From Deltaproteobacteria bacterium (lineage in GTDB: Bacteria > Desulfobacterota > B13-G15 > RBG-16-54-18), in the NCBI GenBank assembly GCA_016927065.1, contig JAFGNJ010000016.1, positions 1-63,316 of the forward strand: a DNA stretch of 63,316 nucleotides. Direction: 5' to 3'. The position numbers were made by a program, and so were the translations under genes. The notes beneath the pieces were generated by a model that did no database searches, was not told where the DNA came from, and saw nothing but the letters and a program-made list of their open reading frames with translations. This document shows, one piece after another, positions 60,338-63,316 of this stretch; the first letter of the stretch is position 1, and every line of letters starts with the position of its first letter.

Positions 60338-61507
60338 GTGGCGCCTTTTGAAGATATCATCTTTAAGCTTGCCCTTATTTTCGCCGGAGCCTCCATACTC
60401 GCCACGTTATTTTTATATTTTAAGCAACCCATTATCTTGGCATACATTGCCTTGGGGATCATCATCGGTCCGTGGGGAATAGGACTGCTCAAAAATCCGG
60501 CGCTCATTGAACATATCTCGCATCTCGGCATTATCTTATTGATGTTCCTCCTGGGGCTCCATCTGCATCCACAGAAACTGTATAAACTCCTGAAAGAAAC
60601 GGCCCTCATCACCATAGGAACGTGCATACTATTCACCCTGCTCGTCACGCTTGTGACTATGGCGTTCGGCTTCTCGTGGTCTGATAGCCTGATCGTCGGG
60701 TTGGCCCTTATGTTTTCCAGCACCGTGATCAGCCTCAAGCTTATTCCGACAACCACCCTGCACCATAGGCACATGGGGGAAGTCCTGATAAGCGTCTTAC
60801 TCTTTCAGGACATCCTTGCCATTTGCCTCATTTTGTTTCTCTATGGCAGCACAAAAACCACTATCTATCTTGAAATAATATTTTTGCTCCTAAAAACCCT
60901 GGCATTTTCTGCGGGTGCCTTTCTTTTTGTTCACTACGTGCTCTTAAAGATCTTCAAACGATTTGATGTAATCCAAGACTATATCTTCCTGATGTCCTTA
61001 GGGTGGTGTTTGTTAGGGGCTGCGGCTGCCAAGCTCTTGGGACTTTCGTATGAAATAGGGGCATTCATCACCGGGATTGCTCTCGGAGCATCACCTATTG
61101 CCTTAGTCATTGCGGAAGGGCTTAAACCTGTCAGAGAGTTCTTCTTGATCTTATTCTTTTTTTCTATCGGGGCACAATTCAATTTCTTCATTACAGAACA
61201 GATCGTACTCCCCGGTTTGATTCTCGCGGGGATTGTGCTTGGCATAAAACCCTTGGTTTTTGCACAGGCCTTTAAATTCGCAAAAGAGCCCGCTCGTATT
61301 GCCAAGGAGCTTGGGGTAAGGCTTGCTCAGGGAAGCGAATTTTCTTTGTTGGTTGCCTATGGAGCATTCGCAGCAGGTAGGATTGAGGCGAAAACATCTT
61401 TTCTGATTCAGCTTACCACCATAGTAACGTTTATCGTGTCAACGTATATTGTGGTATTTAAATACCCGACACCAATCGCCCTGAGTGATAAGATACGGCA
61501 AGATTAG
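60338..61507 (+). CDS. Cation/proton antiporter (CPA2, Kef-like membrane domain)
   Basis: A 389-residue integral membrane protein with about 11-12 hydrophobic segments. It has the CPA2 layout, with YIALGIIIGPWGIGLL near the N-terminus, LGIILLMFLLGLHL, ALMFSSTVISLKLI and the GSEFSLLVAYGAFAAG loop. It lacks the TrkA-N nucleotide domain of KefB/KefC, so it is a short type. The start is a GTG with AAGGAG upstream. The next gene encodes a cyclic-nucleotide-binding protein, a plausible regulator. Confidence 0.87.
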   Translation: MAPFEDIIFKLALIFAGASILATLFLYFKQPIILAYIALGIIIGPWGIGLLKNPALIEHISHLGIILLMFLLGLHLHPQKLYKLLKETALITIGTCILFTLLVTLVTMAFGFSWSDSLIVGLALMFSSTVISLKLIPTTTLHHRHMGEVLISVLLFQDILAICLILFLYGSTKTTIYLEIIFLLLKTLAFSAGAFLFVHYVLLKIFKRFDVIQDYIFLMSLGWCLLGAAAAKLLGLSYEIGAFITGIALGASPIALVIAEGLKPVREFFLILFFFSIGAQFNFFITEQIVLPGLILAGIVLGIKPLVFAQAFKFAKEPARIAKELGVRLAQGSEFSLLVAYGAFAAGRIEAKTSFLIQLTTIVTFIVSTYIVVFKYPTPIALSDKIRQD

Positions 61508-61673
61508 CCGTATCTTCATCCACACGGCATTTTCATAAACAATCTGCCCATGTTGACAGCTCATAGTGGTTATGCTATCTGTTAATGAAAACTCATTGTA
61601 ATGATTAAGTTAGCTGATTGATAAAGTCTCAGCCTCACCCTATTTCCAGTATTGCTTGAAGGAGGGATATACG

Positions 61674-62201
61674 ATGGCTGTTAGGGTAGACCCTCAAGAT
61701 TATTTGAAGATGATAAAAAAGAATGTGTTGTTTCGGTATATGTCAGGGGAGGAATTTGTAGCGTTTGTCAAAAGATCAGAACTCATGGAGTATGATGATG
61801 GTGAAACGATAATTTCCCAGGATGATGTCAGCCAGTTTTTATATTGTTTGATCAAAGGGTCTGTTGCCGTTTCCGCTTACGAAGAAAAGGGGGACGACAT
61901 CTTTATCTATAACCTTGAAGAAGGGGAGATATTCGGAGAAGCCGCCCTTTTTTTGACCGAGCTCAGGATTGCCAGCGTGAAAAGCACGGGAACCTCACTT
62001 GTCATAAGAATACACAGAGAGGACGTCATCAAATTTATAGGCGAACATTCTCAAGGGGCCAATAGGATGTTTATTTTGATTATATATAGCCTCCTCAAGA
62101 AATTGAGAACATCTACCAAGGAGATCACGGCGGCGAAGAAATTGTATATGGAAGTGCAAAAAATGAAGGCCCAGATGGAAAAGCTCTTGCGGGAATTGTG
62201 A
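61674..62201 (+). CDS. Cyclic nucleotide-binding domain protein
   Basis: A 175-residue cNMP-binding (CAP-like) effector domain without a DNA-binding helix-turn-helix. The fold is visible in FRYMSGEEFVAFVKRSELMEYDDGETII, FLYCLIKGSVAVSAYEEKGD and EGEIFGEAALFL, followed by a helical C-terminus. The ATG at 61674 is right after AAGGAGG; a TTG 18 bases earlier is part of that site. It may regulate the preceding antiporter or another partner protein. Confidence 0.88.
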   Translation: MAVRVDPQDYLKMIKKNVLFRYMSGEEFVAFVKRSELMEYDDGETIISQDDVSQFLYCLIKGSVAVSAYEEKGDDIFIYNLEEGEIFGEAALFLTELRIASVKSTGTSLVIRIHREDVIKFIGEHSQGANRMFILIIYSLLKKLRTSTKEITAAKKLYMEVQKMKAQMEKLLREL

Positions 62202-62380
62202 ATTACCTACTCAAACCGACAACTAAAACTCCCCCCTAGCATAACCCATTCAAGATCGCTAGTTACCTGAAAATCGCTAACGCCTCCTCTTCATGGGGAT
62301 GGCCTTTGCCTTTAAGCAACCCGATGGTGGACGGGATGCGGGAAAGCTATGGGTGGATGATGTGAGTTTTTTACACTAAT
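62202..62380. other. Short intergenic region, nothing recognised
   Basis: No gene, terminator or repeat is clear on either strand. Confidence 0.4.
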
Positions 62381-62776
62381 CTACTTAATCTCACTCCACA
62401 CCACGTCTTTGATCTCTGGATCCGAAGAAAGAATCAACTGCATTGCCTCGGTAAGACGAGTTAGTTGGGGGGTGGCGTCTATCTTTTTGAAGAATTTCTT
62501 AACGACGGGGGTGTTTTGATCGGTGAAGCACAAGAACACGTCATCATCCCCGTATTGGTGTCCAACAAATAGCCAGCCTGAATCCTTCGATGGGTATGGG
62601 GATGTACCATCCCCATACCTCTGCGATGATTTCCTCTATCTCGATTCCTCTCTTGGATAGCTTTTGCACCAGGTACTCAGAGCAAGACGCTTGCCCCACA
62701 GACCTGGGTTAATCTGCTCTTCCTCGCCTTCATAGGGTGGGAATTTATTGGGCCGGAACTCAACGTGTGTCTTCAT
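62381..62776 (-). pseudogene. Frameshifted gene for a small conserved protein
   Basis: On the minus strand an ATG at 62776 opens a frame reading MKTHVEFRPNKFPPYEGEEEQ that runs 32 codons to GKRLA. The protein-like sequence then continues in a second frame (EYLVQKLSKRGIEIEEIIAEVWGWYIPI) and, near 62565, in a third (VGHQYGDDDVFLCFTDQ to VVWSEIK, stop at 62381). Two frameshifts in an otherwise coherent 130-residue protein mark a decayed gene. It starts 10 bases after an attC-like site, so it was probably a cassette gene. The family is uncharacterised. Confidence 0.7.
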
Positions 62777-62785
62777 GGCGTGTCC

Positions 62786-62844
62786 CCTGAACGTTAAGCT
62801 CAGCGGCGCGCCTCAGTCGCGTCCGCTGAAGCGTTTGGTTGGAT
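62786..62844 (-). other. 59-base attC-like recombination site
   Basis: On the minus strand ATCCAAC (62844-62838) fits RYYYAAC exactly, and GTTCAGG (62792-62786) matches GTTRRRY at five of seven positions. Between them CTTCAGCGGACGCG and CGCGCCGCTGAG pair with an unpaired A, the extrahelical base typical of attC L boxes, around a short loop. The total is 59 bases, the classical length. It lies between a small ORF and the frameshifted gene in gene-attC-gene order. Confidence 0.65.
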
Positions 62845-62895
62845 ACGCTTTCGCTTCTCGCAAGTGATTGTGCGTTTCTGGTAGCACCTGTCATA

Positions 62896-63045
62896 TCAGT
62901 AATCGCACCTATCAAGGCAATCTCGCATTGTCTCCCTAAGCTGCGTGTCGAGTATCAACACGGTCGCCCTCTGATCAGTCGTGCCTTTCAACTCATGGAT
63001 GGTGATGAGCGGAACCTCGGTCTGAGCGGCTGCTCTCGACCCCAT
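62896..63045 (-). CDS. Short hypothetical ORF upstream of an attC-like site
   Basis: A 49-codon minus-strand frame from an ATG at 63045. The open frame extends upstream without ATG and there encodes a signal-peptide-like stretch (SALGTLLLTMGSRAAAQ), so the true start may be an alternative codon or lost. No family is recognised. Its stop is 52 bases before the attC-like element, and TTAGGT at 63088-63083 upstream resembles a cassette boundary. Confidence 0.35.
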   Translation of the reverse strand: MGSRAAAQTEVPLITIHELKGTTDQRATVLILDTQLRETMRDCLDRCDY

Positions 63046-63162
63046 CGTCAACAAAAGGGTGCCGAGCGCCGAAGCCGGTACAACCTAATGCCTCTGCCTC
63101 ACTACTCTCTCTTCCCTTTCTTCCATAGATCTCAAACCACCTATCTACGCCGTGGTCCGCTG

Positions 63163-63316
63163 CTATTTAAGGAAAAACTCCTGCAACGGACGATATCCTG
63201 CTTTCTCCATGAGTTCATCCCATTTTGCCGGCAGCTTTATTTCCTTGATAGCGGTGCCGGGGCCGCCTGCCAGTGTCTGCACCTTGTTTCTGGCCGGGTC
63301 TCCGCATACGATGAAT
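63163..63316 (-). CDS. C-terminal end of a gene cut by the window edge
   Basis: The minus strand encodes about 51 residues ending in TAG at 63163, including CGDPARNKVQTLAGGPGTA and LMEKAGYRPLQEFFLK. GC-rich coding usage resembles the core genes. The protein continues beyond 63316. I do not recognise the family from this fragment. Confidence 0.55.
   Translation of the reverse strand, partial: FIVCGDPARNKVQTLAGGPGTAIKEIKLPAKWDELMEKAGYRPLQEFFLK

Noticed and set aside
1..63316. CRISPR arrays, rRNA, tRNA, insertion sequences or prophage
   Set aside because: No direct-repeat/spacer pattern, cloverleaf, rRNA-like block, transposase or phage gene cluster was recognised. The SAP protein's phage-like tail alone does not make a prophage.

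Overview
The window looks like chromosome from an anaerobic bacterium, most probably a member of the Desulfobacterota (former Deltaproteobacteria). This is inferred from gene order and gene content, not from a database search. The pointers are the order ffh-rpsP-khpA-rimM-trmD-(COG4752-type methyltransferase)-rplS-rnhB-yraN, CCG-domain iron-sulfur proteins beside an FAD oxidase, rubrerythrin, a membrane-anchored reductive-dehalogenase homologue, and an ADP-forming acyl-CoA synthetase fused to an N-terminal GNAT domain. Core genes are GC-rich with strong Shine-Dalgarno sites. Several short accessory stretches are visibly AT-rich.

Layout. 0.2-7.1 kb: a ribonuclease G/E gene with a near-consensus promoter, then the SRP/ribosome-maturation operon. 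7.1-12.4 kb: a CobB-type sirtuin, an EF-G paralogue, dtd and a Memo-AMMECR1 fusion with a lipoprotein-like N-terminus. 12.4-15.6 kb: AT-rich accessory genes (a lipoprotein, a tail-anchored protein, an ICMT-like methyltransferase, a toxin-antitoxin pair, an L,D-transpeptidase) with one clear integron attC site and one weaker candidate. 15.6-25 kb, minus strand: a three-gene Fe-S/FAD/Fe-S oxidoreductase operon, then small metabolic and stress genes. 25.1-30.1 kb: more AT-rich accessory genes, again with attC-like hairpins. 30.1-32.3 kb: a Cas4/RecB-like nuclease, an unknown partner and a HAD phosphatase.

32.4-49.3 kb is the metabolic centrepiece: a chorismate/Phe/Tyr operon (aroF-aroB-pheA-aroD-aroE-aroA-aroK-aroC-tyrA), a TPR protein with its own promoter, then trpEGDCFBA. 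Each amino-acid block is preceded by an attenuator-like leader. The aro leader encodes a short peptide with four consecutive Tyr codons followed by Trp (32520-32609). The trp leader encodes a peptide with three consecutive Trp codons (42403-42471). Both leaders end in two tandem intrinsic-terminator hairpins.

49.5-62.2 kb holds a Kre9-like surface protein, a HEPN-like unknown, the reductive-dehalogenase homologue, the GNAT/acyl-CoA synthetase, a purF-pyrE-eIF2B-like-phosphatase operon, xth, a cation/proton antiporter and a cyclic-nucleotide-binding protein. The last kilobase carries decayed genes around a 59-bp attC-like site and the 3' end of a gene cut by the window edge.

The least expected signal is a set of single, scattered attC-like recombination sites on both strands. 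They bound small AT-rich genes (a lipoprotein, a DUF2971 protein, a SAP-domain protein, a membrane protein, possibly a toxin-antitoxin pair, a frameshifted gene). No integron integrase is visible anywhere in the window.
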